This document shows positions 34,421 to 44,495 of a stretch of DNA of 64,000 nucleotides, in pieces (the stretch's first letter is position 1; each line of letters starts with the position of its first letter). Source of the stretch: Porifericola rhodea (lineage in GTDB: Bacteria; Bacteroidota; Bacteroidia; Cytophagales; Cyclobacteriaceae); the NCBI RefSeq assembly GCF_030506305.1, contig NZ_CP119421.1:488354-552353 (forward strand), read 5' to 3'. The position numbers were made by a program, and so were the translations under genes. The notes under the pieces are model-generated. The model was not told the origin of the DNA, ran no database searches, and saw nothing but the letters and a program-made list of their open reading frames with translations.

Positions 34421-35727
34421 TGCAGATATATAAGAACCCTCCTCGTGAGGACTGGGAAGAGATACTGACCCGACCCACGCAACAGTTTAAGAAGATAGAG
34501 AAGATTGTAAAGCCGATCATTAAAAAGGTAAAGAAGAAAGGAGACAAAGCTCTTAAGCAATTTGCCCTGGAATATGATCATGTAGAGCTAGAGAGTATTG
34601 CGGTAAGTAAAGAGGAGATTAACAAAGCGGAGAAGCAGCTTAGCAAAGAGCTGAAAGAAGCTATTCAGACTGCGTATAAAAACATAGAAACTTTCCATGC
34701 TGCACAAAAGGAGGAGCCCATTGCGGTGCAAACCATGCCTGGTGTAAGCTGTATGCGAAAGAGCGTAGCCATACAGAAAGTAGGACTTTACATACCTGGT
34801 GGTACCGCACCACTCTTCTCTTCGGTACTTATGCTCGGCATACCTGCTAAGCTTGCTGGTTGCCAGGAAATAGTACTGTGCAGCCCTCCTAACCGTGAAG
34901 GTAAGTTACACCCTGCTATACTTTATTCCGCAAAACTGGCGGGTATTAACAAAATTTGTAAGGTAGGAGGTGCTCAGGCTATTGCTGCCATGACTTACGG
35001 TACCAAAACTATCCCCAAAGTGCATAAAATATTTGGCCCTGGTAATCAGTATGTTACTGTGGCTAAGCAGATTGTTAGCCAGAAGGGAGTATCTATAGAC
35101 ATGCCCGCAGGACCTTCAGAAGTGGCGGTTCTCGCAGACAGCACGGCAAAACCAGCCTTTGTAGCTGCCGATTTGCTTTCGCAGGCAGAGCATGGAAAAG
35201 ACAGCCAGGTACTTTTGGTAACCACCGAAGAAAAACTGGTAGAGCAGGTACAGAACGAGATTGGCAAGCAGTTGAGCAAACTTCCTCGTCATGAGTTTGC
35301 CGAAGCCGCATTAGAAAATAGCGTGGTCTGCATAATGGAGTCTTCTACTGACTGTATAGACCTGCTTAACGAATATGGCGCAGAACACCTTATTCTTTCT
35401 ATTGAGCACCCCAGAGAAATTATGAATCGTATATTTAATGCGGGTTCTGTCTTTTTAGGGCATTATACGCCCGAGTCTGCAGGTGACTATGCATCGGGCA
35501 CCAATCATACGCTGCCTACCAATGGCTATGCCAAGTCGTTTAGCGGTGTTTCTCTGGATAGCTTTGTCAAAAAAATTACCTATCAGGAGATCACCGAAGA
35601 AGGCTTACAGCTTCTTGGCCCTACTGTTGAGATTATGGCTGAAGCTGAAAAGCTGATGGCTCATAAAAGAGCGGTATCGCTTCGCCTTACTGAAATTAAG
35701 GCGAAGAACAGCGAGCTCAGGAAGTAG
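34420..35727 (+). CDS. hisD: Histidinol dehydrogenase
   Basis: A 435-residue Zn-dependent enzyme that oxidises histidinol to histidine in two NAD-linked steps. Conserved segments are QKVGLYIPGGTAPLFSSVLM, DMPAGPSEVAVLAD, DLLSQAEHGKDSQ (with Gln and His zinc ligands) and the C-terminal TNHTLPTNGYAKSFSGVS. Length is normal. The start overlaps the hisG stop codon, indicating translational coupling. Confidence 0.95.
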   Translation: MQIYKNPPREDWEEILTRPTQQFKKIEKIVKPIIKKVKKKGDKALKQFALEYDHVELESIAVSKEEINKAEKQLSKELKEAIQTAYKNIETFHAAQKEEPIAVQTMPGVSCMRKSVAIQKVGLYIPGGTAPLFSSVLMLGIPAKLAGCQEIVLCSPPNREGKLHPAILYSAKLAGINKICKVGGAQAIAAMTYGTKTIPKVHKIFGPGNQYVTVAKQIVSQKGVSIDMPAGPSEVAVLADSTAKPAFVAADLLSQAEHGKDSQVLLVTTEEKLVEQVQNEIGKQLSKLPRHEFAEAALENSVVCIMESSTDCIDLLNEYGAEHLILSIEHPREIMNRIFNAGSVFLGHYTPESAGDYASGTNHTLPTNGYAKSFSGVSLDSFVKKITYQEITEEGLQLLGPTVEIMAEAEKLMAHKRAVSLRLTEIKAKNSELRK

Positions 35728-35811
35728 CACTTATAAGATGACAAATACTAAGGGGTTATATTTGCCCCTTTGGTTTTATCTTTTCTTTACAGCTTCATTC
35801 TAATACCTAAC

Positions 35812-36894
35812 ATGCCTTTTAATTTACAAAAACTGCTACGGCCGCATATTGCCGGCATCAAGCCTTATTCCTCTGCCCGTGACGAATATACAGGTACTGA
35901 GGGAGTTTTTCTGGATGCTAACGAGAACGCTTTTGGCACGCCTGGAGCAAGTATTAACAATGCTTCAGCTTCTTTTCATCGCTACCCAGATCCCTATCAG
36001 CAAAAACTAAAGCATCGTATTTCAGAAATAAAGCAGGTAGCTCCCGAGCATATCTTTCTGGGCAATGGAAGTGACGAGGCCATAGATTTACTGATACGCG
36101 CTTTTTGTCGCCCAGGGGTAGATAATATTGTGGTTTTACCTCCTACTTATGGTATGTATGAAGTTAGTGCAGCTATTAATGCCGTAGCGCTAAAAAAGGC
36201 AGCACTAACGCCAGACTACTTGATTGACCCAGAAAGTCTGGATGCAGCCATTGATCAGAATAGTAAACTGCTATTTTTCTGCTCACCTAACAACCCCAGC
36301 GGTAACCTGCTCCAGCCGGAATTAATAGAGCATTACCTCAAAACATTTGAAGGTGTTGTAGTTATAGACGAAGCCTACATTGACTTTGCAAATACCAGGA
36401 GCTGGACAGAAAAGCTACAGCAGTACCCAAACCTGTTGGTAATGCAGACCATGAGCAAAGCCTGGGGGATGGCTGCGCTTCGCCTGGGTATGGCATACGC
36501 CTCAAGAGAGATTATAGCGGTGCTTAACAAAATTAAACCTCCTTATAACATTAATGCGCTTACTCAGCAGCAAGCCTTAAAAGTACTTGAACATACCAAA
36601 GCACAGCAGGAGGTAGTACAACATATACTGGCTAATCGTGAGCAGCTGGCTAATGAACTCCAGGCTCTAGATATAGTGGAAAAGGTATACCCTTCGGAAG
36701 CGAACTTTTTGCTAGTGAAGATGCGTAATGCGGCAACAGTTTTTCATCATCTTATTGAAGAAAAAGTGATTGTAAGAGACCGGACTAAAGTGACTCTTTG
36801 TGAAGCTTGCCTACGGATAACGATAGGTACTGAAGAAGAAAACCAGCAGCTGGTGGCTAAGATTAAAGAGTATAGTAGCTCTGTTGCAGAGTAG
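35812..36894 (+). CDS. hisC: Histidinol-phosphate aminotransferase
   Basis: A 360-residue fold-type I PLP enzyme that makes histidinol phosphate from imidazole-acetol phosphate. FLGNGSDEAIDL (82-93), CSPNNPSGN (157-165), VIDEAYIDF (184-192) and the PLP lysine Lys216 in MQTMSKAWGM are all present, followed by the RLGMAYA arginine segment. I used the ATG at 35812 (MPFNLQKLL); the open frame could extend to a TTG at 35770. It is 84 bp after hisD and ends the first his gene block with a terminator. Confidence 0.94.
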   Translation: MPFNLQKLLRPHIAGIKPYSSARDEYTGTEGVFLDANENAFGTPGASINNASASFHRYPDPYQQKLKHRISEIKQVAPEHIFLGNGSDEAIDLLIRAFCRPGVDNIVVLPPTYGMYEVSAAINAVALKKAALTPDYLIDPESLDAAIDQNSKLLFFCSPNNPSGNLLQPELIEHYLKTFEGVVVIDEAYIDFANTRSWTEKLQQYPNLLVMQTMSKAWGMAALRLGMAYASREIIAVLNKIKPPYNINALTQQQALKVLEHTKAQQEVVQHILANREQLANELQALDIVEKVYPSEANFLLVKMRNAATVFHHLIEEKVIVRDRTKVTLCEACLRITIGTEEENQQLVAKIKEYSSSVAE

Positions 36895-36941
36895 GTAACT
36901 TCTGTGGTGTCTCAGCCCATTAGGCTAGCCCAGGACAAGAG

Positions 36942-36968
36942 AAAGCCGGACAAAAATCCGGCTTTTCT
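36942..36968 (+). terminator. Intrinsic terminator after hisC
   Basis: AAAGCCGGA (36942-36950) pairs perfectly with TCCGGCTTT (36957-36965), followed by a T-rich tail. It separates hisC from the convergent DUF4249 gene. Confidence 0.82.
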
Positions 36969-36997
36969 TATTACCACAGCAACCTAGACAACATCAG

Positions 36998-37831
36998 TTA
37001 CTCTCCTACTATTATTGTAGTTCGGTCTACGGCAGATACCTGAAAGAGGCCCAGCCCTACTCCATTACTGATCTTAATATTGGTACGCGGGTTGGTAGGT
37101 GAGGGTCCAAACATACCGCCATCTCCATTCAGCGTATTATCCAGATCATTATAAAAGAGGTAAGCATCTCTACTTATTCTATACATTTCAAAAGTGGCTT
37201 TATCACCATCTTTGAAACTTTCCGGGCCTTCCAGCCCATAGATATAGCTACCAATTAGCTCATCGTCGGCATAGAAAAGACCTGTATTGGAATCAAAGTT
37301 CTGGATAGAGTCATTACGATAAAACTTAAAGAGATAATAATCTTTGGTGGCAGAAGGCTCCAGCGCGTAAATTTTAACCACATAAGGATAATCTTCATCT
37401 TCCTCAAAAGCTTCTTCGTCATAATCCCAGACCAGGCTGTCTATAGCCTGGATAGGATGCATCAACTCTTCTGCACTTATAGCTTCTCTACTTGAAAGTT
37501 GAATGTCCAGACTATAAGTATAGCCCACTTTACCTTCAAATTTAGCTACGTACAGCCCCGGTTCTTCTTCACTTTCCAAAAACTGATACCTGTTTCCCTG
37601 ATCATCTTTTACGATAACTTCAGCCCCACTTACCCGGGGGGTAGCACCATCTTCATAAAAACCCTTAGAGGAAGTAAGCTTTACATAATGCGCTTTATCT
37701 TCATTGGTTATCAGGGCATCTACCACATACTGAGCAGGCGTTTGCTCCAGATCCAGTTCTATTGTTTCTTCACAGCTAAATAGCATAGCTGCACTAAAAG
37801 TGAGTATAATCAGCTTAATTATGGTTTTCAT
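36998..37831 (-). CDS. DUF4249 lipoprotein, partner of the TonB receptor
   Basis: A 277-residue lipoprotein (signal ends MLFSC, Cys20). It starts after the signal with EETIELDLEQTPAQYVVDALIT and continues as a beta-rich domain (HYVKLTSSKGFYEDG, SGAEVIVKDDQGNRY, LYVAKFEGKVGYTYSLDIQ), which is the pattern of the DUF4249 family. DUF4249 genes regularly follow a TonB receptor gene in Bacteroidota and are thought to be surface-exposed accessory proteins of the uptake complex. The gene starts 17 bp after the receptor stop. Ligand unknown. Confidence 0.82.
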   Translation of the reverse strand: MKTIIKLIILTFSAAMLFSCEETIELDLEQTPAQYVVDALITNEDKAHYVKLTSSKGFYEDGATPRVSGAEVIVKDDQGNRYQFLESEEEPGLYVAKFEGKVGYTYSLDIQLSSREAISAEELMHPIQAIDSLVWDYDEEAFEEDEDYPYVVKIYALEPSATKDYYLFKFYRNDSIQNFDSNTGLFYADDELIGSYIYGLEGPESFKDGDKATFEMYRISRDAYLFYNDLDNTLNGDGGMFGPSPTNPRTNIKISNGVGLGLFQVSAVDRTTIIVGE

Positions 37832-37848
37832 CTTTTTGGCTAAGGGAG

Positions 37849-40233
37849 TTAGAAAGTAATTTTATAAGAAATAGAAGGCAGTATCGGGAAGAGGTAAACC
37901 ATTACCGCTTCTTTTTTACTGGGGCTTACCGCTTTCCCCTCTTCGTCTTCTACACTACGAGTATAGATGGTAAAAGCATTTTTGCGGTTATATGCATTGT
38001 ATATGGCAAAGTTCCATGATGTTTTCCATCTGCGATCCGCATTTTTGCGAGGTTCATAATTAGCAGACAAATCCAGTCTGTGAAAATCGGGTAGGCGGTA
38101 CGAGTTTCGGGCAGAGTACAGATCTACATTGTAGTCATCAAACTCATAGCGACCTACGGGTAAAGTAAACGGCCTACCAGTAGAATAAGTAAAGCTGGCT
38201 CCTACAGACCATTGCGGGCTGACGCTGTAGTTTGCTACTGCATTGGCTACATGCCGACGGTCATAGCTAGCCGGAAAAACCTTATCCTGGTTGACTTCTG
38301 GTATGTCAAGCTCCGTTTTTGAGAGGGTATAACTTATAAAACCTGTCATTTTACCTTTCATTTTCTGCAAGTAAAACTCCATGCCGTAGGACTCACCCTT
38401 ACCCTGACGGTACTCTGCCGGAGCATCATTGTTAAGCAACAGACTAGCATTATCCGCAAATTCAGTGATGTCATTCATCTGCTTGTAATAAGTCTCTAAG
38501 GATACGGCATAGGTATTATCCTTAAAGTTCTGGAAGTAACCTACTGCAAACTGATCAGCCATTTGCGGGTCCAGATAAGGCGAGCTGGGCGTCCAGGTAT
38601 TAAAGGGTACGGGCACTGTAGAGTTAGATAACAGATGGATATACTGTACCATACGGTTGTATGAAATTTTCACAGAATTATCGTTGCCCAACAGATAACG
38701 AGCACTGAAACGAGGCTCCAGATTAGCAAATGTCTTGATAGGCTCCATAGCACCATATTTTGTAGAGTCTGTGATGCTTACGTTCAGATTATCAGGATAG
38801 CCCCTTTCATTTTTAGCATACTCGTAGATTGTAGTCTTTCCCACATTCTGGAAGGCGGATAGTCTGAGTCCATAGAGTAGAGAAAGCCTTTGCGTTAGCT
38901 GATGTTCATTACTGGCGTAGATAGCGTAATCTGTCGCATACATTTTGTCCATCTCTATGGTGCGGTAAAAGGAGTCTTCGCTACCGGGCTCTATTTTGCC
39001 AGGAGCAAAGCTTCTGTAAGAAGCTTGTAGCCCAAAAGTGAGAATATTGCTGGTATTGAGGAAGTAGTTAAAATCCTGCTTCAGAGAGAACTCTCTTAAG
39101 TTAGCTTTCCAGTCGAACTCTGAGGCTTCTTCGCTGCTTTGCAGCTTGTAATCCATCTGGCTGGCAATAATGGTAGTATTAGAAAACAGTTTTTCGCTAA
39201 AAAGATGATTCCACCGGAAGGTTCCCGTCATGTTTCCCCAATCAAAAGAGAAAGCATCGTTGAGTTTAAAGGCATCTCTACCCACATAAGTTGCCAGGAA
39301 AAAACGGTTTTTGTTATCAGGCTTCCAGTTGAGTTTAGCATTGATATCGTAGAAATACACTTTGTTTTCTTTAACGTCTTCATCAGGTGACATTTTTAAA
39401 AAAATGTCAGCATACGAACGACGGGCAGAAAGTAGAAAAGAGCTTTTATCCTTAATAATAGGGCCTTCCAGCATTACCTTACTAGCCAGCGTACCAATAG
39501 AACCTGAGCCAGAAAGCTGTTGGTTGTTTCCATCTTTAGTCCTTACTTCCAGTATAGAAGATAATCTACCTCCAAATTGAGAGGGTATTCCCCCTTTATA
39601 TAGCTCTGAATCTTTGATTACATCTGCATTGAAGACTGAAAACAATCCAAAGAAGTGTGAAGGGTCATAAATTGGAGCTTCATCTATCAGTATTAAATTT
39701 TGATCTGCTCCTCCTCCTCTTACAAAATAGCCGGAGGTACCTTCACCAGCGGAGATTACGCCGGGCATCATTTGTACGGTTTTAATAATATCGGGCTCAC
39801 CAAATAAGGCAGGTGTCTTCTTCACCAGATCCATGTCTATATCGTTGCGGCTCATTTCTATACGCTCTACATTCTTAAATTCATCTGCTCTTTCTTCAGT
39901 AATAACAACTTCCTGCATCTCTACCACTGAAGGGTTCAGAGACATATTCAATTCCAGATTACTATTAAGCGCTACTGTTTTGGTGACTGTCTTAAAACCT
40001 ACATAGCTGTACTCAATTTCGTAAGTACCTTCCGGCAAGGACAAGGCATAAAAACCATAAACGTTAGTAACTACGCCCATGCCACTACCCTGAATCATTA
40101 CGGTTACGCCAATAAGCTCCTCACCATTGGTCGCATCTTTTACATAGCCGTTGAGTGTAAATTTCTGCTGGGCCTGGCTATTCAGTATTATACCGAAGAG
40201 CAGCATCAGTGATAAGTAAATCACTTTTTTCAT
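37849..40233 (-). CDS. TonB-dependent receptor with carboxypeptidase-like domain
   Basis: A 794-residue outer-membrane receptor: signal peptide (1-21, ending SQA-Q), carboxypeptidase-regulatory domain (about 25-110, LNGYVKDATNGEELIGVTVM), plug domain (about 120-240, with SGYFVRGGGADQNLILIDEAPIYD broken as usual by the receptor gate), and a long barrel ending SYKITF. I used the ATG at 40233; a GTG 27 bases upstream is also open. It is paired with the DUF4249 gene rather than SusD, a common non-polysaccharide arrangement. The pair sits in reverse orientation between hisC and hisB. Confidence 0.9.
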   Translation of the reverse strand: MKKVIYLSLMLLFGIILNSQAQQKFTLNGYVKDATNGEELIGVTVMIQGSGMGVVTNVYGFYALSLPEGTYEIEYSYVGFKTVTKTVALNSNLELNMSLNPSVVEMQEVVITEERADEFKNVERIEMSRNDIDMDLVKKTPALFGEPDIIKTVQMMPGVISAGEGTSGYFVRGGGADQNLILIDEAPIYDPSHFFGLFSVFNADVIKDSELYKGGIPSQFGGRLSSILEVRTKDGNNQQLSGSGSIGTLASKVMLEGPIIKDKSSFLLSARRSYADIFLKMSPDEDVKENKVYFYDINAKLNWKPDNKNRFFLATYVGRDAFKLNDAFSFDWGNMTGTFRWNHLFSEKLFSNTTIIASQMDYKLQSSEEASEFDWKANLREFSLKQDFNYFLNTSNILTFGLQASYRSFAPGKIEPGSEDSFYRTIEMDKMYATDYAIYASNEHQLTQRLSLLYGLRLSAFQNVGKTTIYEYAKNERGYPDNLNVSITDSTKYGAMEPIKTFANLEPRFSARYLLGNDNSVKISYNRMVQYIHLLSNSTVPVPFNTWTPSSPYLDPQMADQFAVGYFQNFKDNTYAVSLETYYKQMNDITEFADNASLLLNNDAPAEYRQGKGESYGMEFYLQKMKGKMTGFISYTLSKTELDIPEVNQDKVFPASYDRRHVANAVANYSVSPQWSVGASFTYSTGRPFTLPVGRYEFDDYNVDLYSARNSYRLPDFHRLDLSANYEPRKNADRRWKTSWNFAIYNAYNRKNAFTIYTRSVEDEEGKAVSPSKKEAVMVYLFPILPSISYKITF

Positions 40234-40493
40234 ATGCCTGGGATATTGTTGGAACTTCACAGTTAATTTTGGTTTGGGGTTAAATTTGAGTTTACTGATG
40301 AATGATTGTTCTTACATTAGCTTATACAGCTCAGTGAAAGCCTACCCTACCTCCCTCAAAAAATTTTCTTTTAATATTTCTGTTTGTCCGACAATTTTGC
40401 CCACTCAACTCTTTAATAGCACCATTCATCTAAATACAGAAGGCATGTAGTTCTTAATTGCATAGATTAAGCATACACCTGAACTACTTTGGC

Positions 40494-40748
40494 ATGAAGA
40501 GCTTTAGAAACGATACTTTATTATCCAGCTTAGTGGCGTTGGGGATATGCGGCGCTCTGCTGATTATTGGTTCTTTGCTGCTCTTTCCTGACACACAACT
40601 AATGTTAGAAGAGACAGATAGCTCAGGGGCTTTCAGTCACTCTCAGAAACCTACAGATACCTTATCTACCTTAAATGATAGCAGTACTTTTTTTCAGAAG
40701 TCAGTGGAATGGGTAGAACATCAGCTTCCTGATTTTAGCAGAAAGTAA
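40494..40748 (+). CDS. Hypothetical small single-helix membrane protein
   Basis: An 84-residue protein starting MKSFRNDTLLSS, with one strong membrane helix (about 11-30, LVALGICGALLIIGSLLLF) and a Ser/Thr/Asp-rich soluble tail ending in a short amphipathic helix. I recognise no family. It lies 89 bp upstream of hisB in the same direction, which may make it co-transcribed with hisB. Support is limited to an ATG, an open frame and membrane-protein composition. Confidence 0.45.
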   Translation: MKSFRNDTLLSSLVALGICGALLIIGSLLLFPDTQLMLEETDSSGAFSHSQKPTDTLSTLNDSSTFFQKSVEWVEHQLPDFSRK

Positions 40749-40837
40749 AAACTGAGCCTGTATTTTATTAGATTTGTGCATATAGTACAGCACTATCGCT
40801 GTAATTGTGACTACACAGACCTTTTGAAATTCAGATT

Positions 40838-41935
40838 ATGAAAAAAGTACTTTTTCTGGATCGTGATGGCACCATCATCATAGAACCTGAAGACAAGCAG
40901 ATAGACTCGTTAGAAAAGCTGGAGTTTTTGCCCAAAGCAATATCTAATCTTCGTAAGCTCGCCGAAGAGACAGATTACGAATTTGTGATGGTAACTAATC
41001 AGGATGGTTTAGGTACAGATTCTTTTCCGGAAGATACTTTTTGGCCGGCACACAATAAGATGCTCCATATCCTTGAGGCAGAAAATATCACTTTCAAAAA
41101 GATACATATAGACCGCAGCTTTGGTCACGAAAATAAGGATACTCGTAAGCCAGGAACGGCTATGCTTACCGAGTACATGAATAATGAGGAGTATGACCTG
41201 GCTAACTCTTACGTGCTGGGCGATCGCCTTACCGATGTGCAACTGGCAAAAAACCTGGGTACTAAAGCTATTTACATCTCCGAAGAAAAGTCTGAAGATG
41301 CTGAATTAAGTACAACTGATTGGGATAAGATTTATGCTCACTTGCGCCTCCCCGCTCGTACTGCCGAGGTTCGCCGTACTACTAAAGAAACTGATATAGA
41401 AATACACCTAAACCTAGATGGGCAGGGAAAAACAGAGATTCATACTGGACTTGGCTTTTTTGACCATATGCTAGACCAGTTAGGTCGTCACTCAGGAGCA
41501 GACCTGAAAGTACAGGTAAAAGGGGATTTACATATAGATGAACATCATACCATAGAGGACACTGCACTTGCCTTGGGAGAGGCTTACCGCAAGGCTATAG
41601 GGGATAAAAAAGGCATTATGCGATATGGTTTTCTGCTACCCATGGATGAATCGTTGGCGCAGGTAGCCATAGATTTTGGAGGTCGCCCCTGGCTAATCTG
41701 GGAAGCAGAATATAAAAGAGAAAAGATTGGCGATATGCCTACTGAAATGTTTTACCATTTTTTCAAATCATTCTCAGATACTTCATTAAGTAACATTAAC
41801 ATTAAGGTAGAAGGCAATAACGAACATCACAAGATTGAAGCAACGTTCAAAGCTTTGGCTAAAGCGATTAAGATGGCTGTAAGCCGTGACCTGAACAACT
41901 TGGATAAGTTGCCAAGTACCAAGGGGGTATTATAA
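40838..41935 (+). CDS. hisB: Bifunctional histidinol-phosphatase/imidazoleglycerol-phosphate dehydratase
   Basis: A 365-residue fusion. Residues 1-165 are the HAD phosphatase domain, with DRDGTIII (8-15; Asp8 nucleophile), VTNQDG and [14 protein letters not shown]. Residues about 175-365 are the dehydratase, with [28 protein letters not shown] and [15 protein letters not shown], which provide the Mn-binding His/Glu. The Cys-rich zinc loop of E. coli HisB-N is replaced by [15 protein letters not shown], which is usual in Bacteroidota. It is cut off from hisGDC by the TonB/DUF4249 pair, and hisH, hisA, hisF and hisI are not in the window. Confidence 0.95.
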   Translation: MKKVLFLDRDGTIIIEPEDKQIDSLEKLEFLPKAISNLRKLAEETDYEFVMVTNQDGLGTDSFPEDTFWPAHNKMLHILEAENITFKKIHIDRSFGHENKDTRKPGTAMLTEYMNNEEYDLANSYVLGDRLTDVQLAKNLGTKAIYISEEKSEDAELSTTDWDKIYAHLRLPARTAEVRRTTKETDIEIHLNLDGQGKTEIHTGLGFFDHMLDQLGRHSGADLKVQVKGDLHIDEHHTIEDTALALGEAYRKAIGDKKGIMRYGFLLPMDESLAQVAIDFGGRPWLIWEAEYKREKIGDMPTEMFYHFFKSFSDTSLSNINIKVEGNNEHHKIEATFKALAKAIKMAVSRDLNNLDKLPSTKGVL

Positions 41936-41940
41936 AACAA

Positions 41941-41975
41941 AAACGCTCAGAGATATAAACTGAGCGTTCTTTTTC
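41941..41975 (+). terminator. Intrinsic terminator after hisB
   Basis: AACGCTCAG (41942-41950) pairs perfectly with CTGAGCGTT (41960-41968), followed by TCTTTTTC. It closes the hisB unit, confirming that no further his gene follows. Confidence 0.85.
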
Positions 41976-41999
41976 ACTTTGTGGTTGAATTTTCCTTCC

Positions 42000-43034
42000 C
42001 TACTTCCCAAATGCTTCTCTTCCGTAGTCAAGATTAGTACTATATACCGGAAGGCTAACTTTTATTAGTGCAAAAAAGCCCTGCCCCTTCACACTTGGCC
42101 TTGAGCCTATTTCTGCGCCATAAGCCCAGCTTAATTCGCGATTGTACTTACCCTCTATTCCCAGACGGAAACCTATCTTGCTGGTCTCTACATTCTCGGT
42201 GGAGAAAGTACGTATATCGTTATTATTGTTCGGATCTCTATATTTTATGTCTTCTACTTTAATACTGGGAGCAAACATAATATCCAGAAAAGTAGTAAGC
42301 AGTAAATCGTCTGAAAGCACACCATAGCCTTTATCGGGCTTAATAGCCAAATTTTTAATCCATGACATTGAACCACCTATAAAAGCTCCGCTTACGCTTT
42401 GGTTAGAGTGAGAGTACAGGCCTGCCGGAAAAGCTCCAAACTCGTCTTCAATTACAATTTCTTGGCTCTCAGTAATTCTTTTCAGATCTATAGCAGTAGA
42501 GTAGGCAAACCCTCCCAGTCGTGCACCTATAACTTTTCTGACTTTGGAAGGAATGATAGTATGTTCTGGTACGTGCGAAGCCCAGCGGTTACCCTTCTGG
42601 TAGCGCTTAGAATACAGTATCATTTTTGTTTCTGTATCTGTCTCTTCGTCTTTAATATGGTAGGTTCCTCCAACTTCCATGTATATAAAGCTGGTAGGTT
42701 TGTTGGCTACAGATGAATTTTTATAGGCAATATTGCGCACAAAGTCAGTAGATCGTGCATAGGCATTTCTAAAGTTAGCAAAGAAGTCAGCTTTATCTTT
42801 GTGTAAATAATTGGCTCCTATACCAAAACCTGCGTTGACATTAGTAGCAAAAAGCTCTGCATACAGAGGTTGTAAATGAATAAAGAGCTTGTTGATAGCA
42901 TAGGGGTCATCATACAACTCTTCATAAGTGATGGCTTCTTTCACCAGTCCACCCTGCGCAAAAGCAGTGTTTGCTGATATCCATAAAGCTGCTATTACAA
43001 TAAGGGCGTAGTTCAATTTCACTTTGCTTCGCAT
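42000..43034 (-). CDS. Hypothetical exported protein, probable outer-membrane barrel
   Basis: A 344-residue protein with a signal peptide (1-26, ending AFA-Q). The mature part has amphipathic strand-like blocks with aromatic ends (GFGIGANYLHKDKADFF, FIYMEVGGTYHI, GARLGGFAYSTAIDL, GFRLGIEGKYNRELSWAYG) typical of outer-membrane barrels. I recognise no family or catalytic motif. It converges on hisB with the terminator between and stands alone. Confidence 0.65.
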   Translation of the reverse strand: MRSKVKLNYALIVIAALWISANTAFAQGGLVKEAITYEELYDDPYAINKLFIHLQPLYAELFATNVNAGFGIGANYLHKDKADFFANFRNAYARSTDFVRNIAYKNSSVANKPTSFIYMEVGGTYHIKDEETDTETKMILYSKRYQKGNRWASHVPEHTIIPSKVRKVIGARLGGFAYSTAIDLKRITESQEIVIEDEFGAFPAGLYSHSNQSVSGAFIGGSMSWIKNLAIKPDKGYGVLSDDLLLTTFLDIMFAPSIKVEDIKYRDPNNNNDIRTFSTENVETSKIGFRLGIEGKYNRELSWAYGAEIGSRPSVKGQGFFALIKVSLPVYSTNLDYGREAFGK

Positions 43035-43120
43035 TAATTAGAAACATTATCACCAATGCGAAACTAGAGCCATTTGTGCAAAAAAAATATTCAATAAAAA
43101 GTAGACATTGCACAAGTAAT

Positions 43121-43141
43121 AAAGCCACTATAAAAGTGGCT
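43121..43141 (-). terminator. Weak intrinsic terminator after hemL
   Basis: AGCCACT (43123-43129) pairs with AGTGGCT (43135-43141), and on the minus strand is followed by TTATTACTTG, a poor U-run. It lies 16 bases after the hemL stop. Confidence 0.45.
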
Positions 43142-43156
43142 CTATTCGTTTAAAAA

Positions 43157-44449
43157 TCAGTGTATTTCCTTCAGTGCATTATAGTTAGCCGCAATAATTT
43201 TATCTGCTAATTCATCGGTAATCGCATGGGATACAAATAAGGCTTCGTATTGAGAGGGAGCCAGATAGATTCCCTGGTTCAACATACTACGGAAGTACTT
43301 GCCAAAGCGCTCCGTATCTGATGTACTTGCAGTATCAAAATCATATACCTCCTGCTCTGTAAAGAAGAGGCAATACATAGAACCTATATGGGTAAGCGTG
43401 TAGTTGAGTCCTAACCTATTAAGATTGTCACGGTAGCCTTCCACTATTTTGCTGGTAATTCTTTCCAGGACTTCATAAACCTCAGGGTGAGAGTTTAAGT
43501 GGCTTAGCATGGCAAGACCAGCAGCCATAGCTACCGGATTACCAGAGAGTGTACCAGCCTGATAGACCGGTCCTGTAGGTGCCACAAAATCCATAATCTC
43601 TTTTTTACCACCATAAGCACCAACCGGCATTCCTCCTCCGATAATTTTACCTAAAGTTGTCATATCAGGCGTAACTCCGTACACCTCTTGCGCTCCACCT
43701 TTAGCCAGTCTGAAACCGGTCATAACTTCATCAAATATGAGCACTATACCTTCTTCATCACAGAGCTGTCGTAGCCCCTGTAAGAACTCTTCTTTTGGAA
43801 GAATACAGCCCATATTTCCGGCGACAGGCTCCAGAATGATAGCGGCCACATGGCCTCTATTCGTCTCTACCAGTTGTTTTACTGATTCCAGATCATTGAA
43901 TTTGGCAAGCAGCGTATCTTTGGCTGTACCTTCAGTTACGCCAGGGCTATTGGGAACACCCATGGTCATTGCACCGCTACCAGCAGCGATCAGGAAAGAA
44001 TCTCCATGACCATGATAACATCCTGAAAATTTAATAAGCTTGTCTTTTCCGGTATATCCTCTGGCCAGACGTACTGCTGACATAGTAGCTTCGGTACCTG
44101 AGTTTACCATACGTACCTTTTCTATAGAAGGTACCATATCTACAATAAGCTCTGCTATTTCTACTTCCTTAGCGGTCGGTGCTCCGAATGATAATGAGCG
44201 TGGAATGGCTTCCAATACAGCCTTTTCTATCACCTCATGGCTATGTCCCAGTATCATAGGTCCCCATGAGTTAATCAATTCTATGTATTGATTATCGTCA
44301 GCATCATATACATAAGCACCTTTGGCAGACTTGATAAAAAGAGGCTCCCCTCCTACTGCCTTAAAGGCTCTTACCGGAGAGTTTACCCCTCCGGGAATAT
44401 AGTCTTGCGCTTTAGTAAATAATGAACGACTCTTGTCAACGGTATGCAT
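43157..44449 (-). CDS. hemL: Glutamate-1-semialdehyde 2,1-aminomutase
   Basis: A 430-residue PLP enzyme that converts glutamate-1-semialdehyde to 5-aminolevulinate in the C5 haem pathway. It begins [24 protein letters not shown], with [31 protein letters not shown] and the PLP lysine Lys268 in [18 protein letters not shown]. Length and motifs are standard. It is likely the end of a run of minus-strand genes; the upstream gap of 46 bp contains no clear promoter. Confidence 0.95.
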   Translation of the reverse strand: MHTVDKSRSLFTKAQDYIPGGVNSPVRAFKAVGGEPLFIKSAKGAYVYDADDNQYIELINSWGPMILGHSHEVIEKAVLEAIPRSLSFGAPTAKEVEIAELIVDMVPSIEKVRMVNSGTEATMSAVRLARGYTGKDKLIKFSGCYHGHGDSFLIAAGSGAMTMGVPNSPGVTEGTAKDTLLAKFNDLESVKQLVETNRGHVAAIILEPVAGNMGCILPKEEFLQGLRQLCDEEGIVLIFDEVMTGFRLAKGGAQEVYGVTPDMTTLGKIIGGGMPVGAYGGKKEIMDFVAPTGPVYQAGTLSGNPVAMAAGLAMLSHLNSHPEVYEVLERITSKIVEGYRDNLNRLGLNYTLTHIGSMYCLFFTEQEVYDFDTASTSDTERFGKYFRSMLNQGIYLAPSQYEALFVSHAITDELADKIIAANYNALKEIH

Positions 44450-44495
44450 GAATTATTTAGATCTAAAAATTTAAATTAATACTAATGACTTAGTA

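Noticed and set aside
35770-35811. An upstream TTG start of hisC
   Set aside because: The 14 added residues are hydrophobic and unlike HisC; the ATG at 35812 gives the normal N-terminus.
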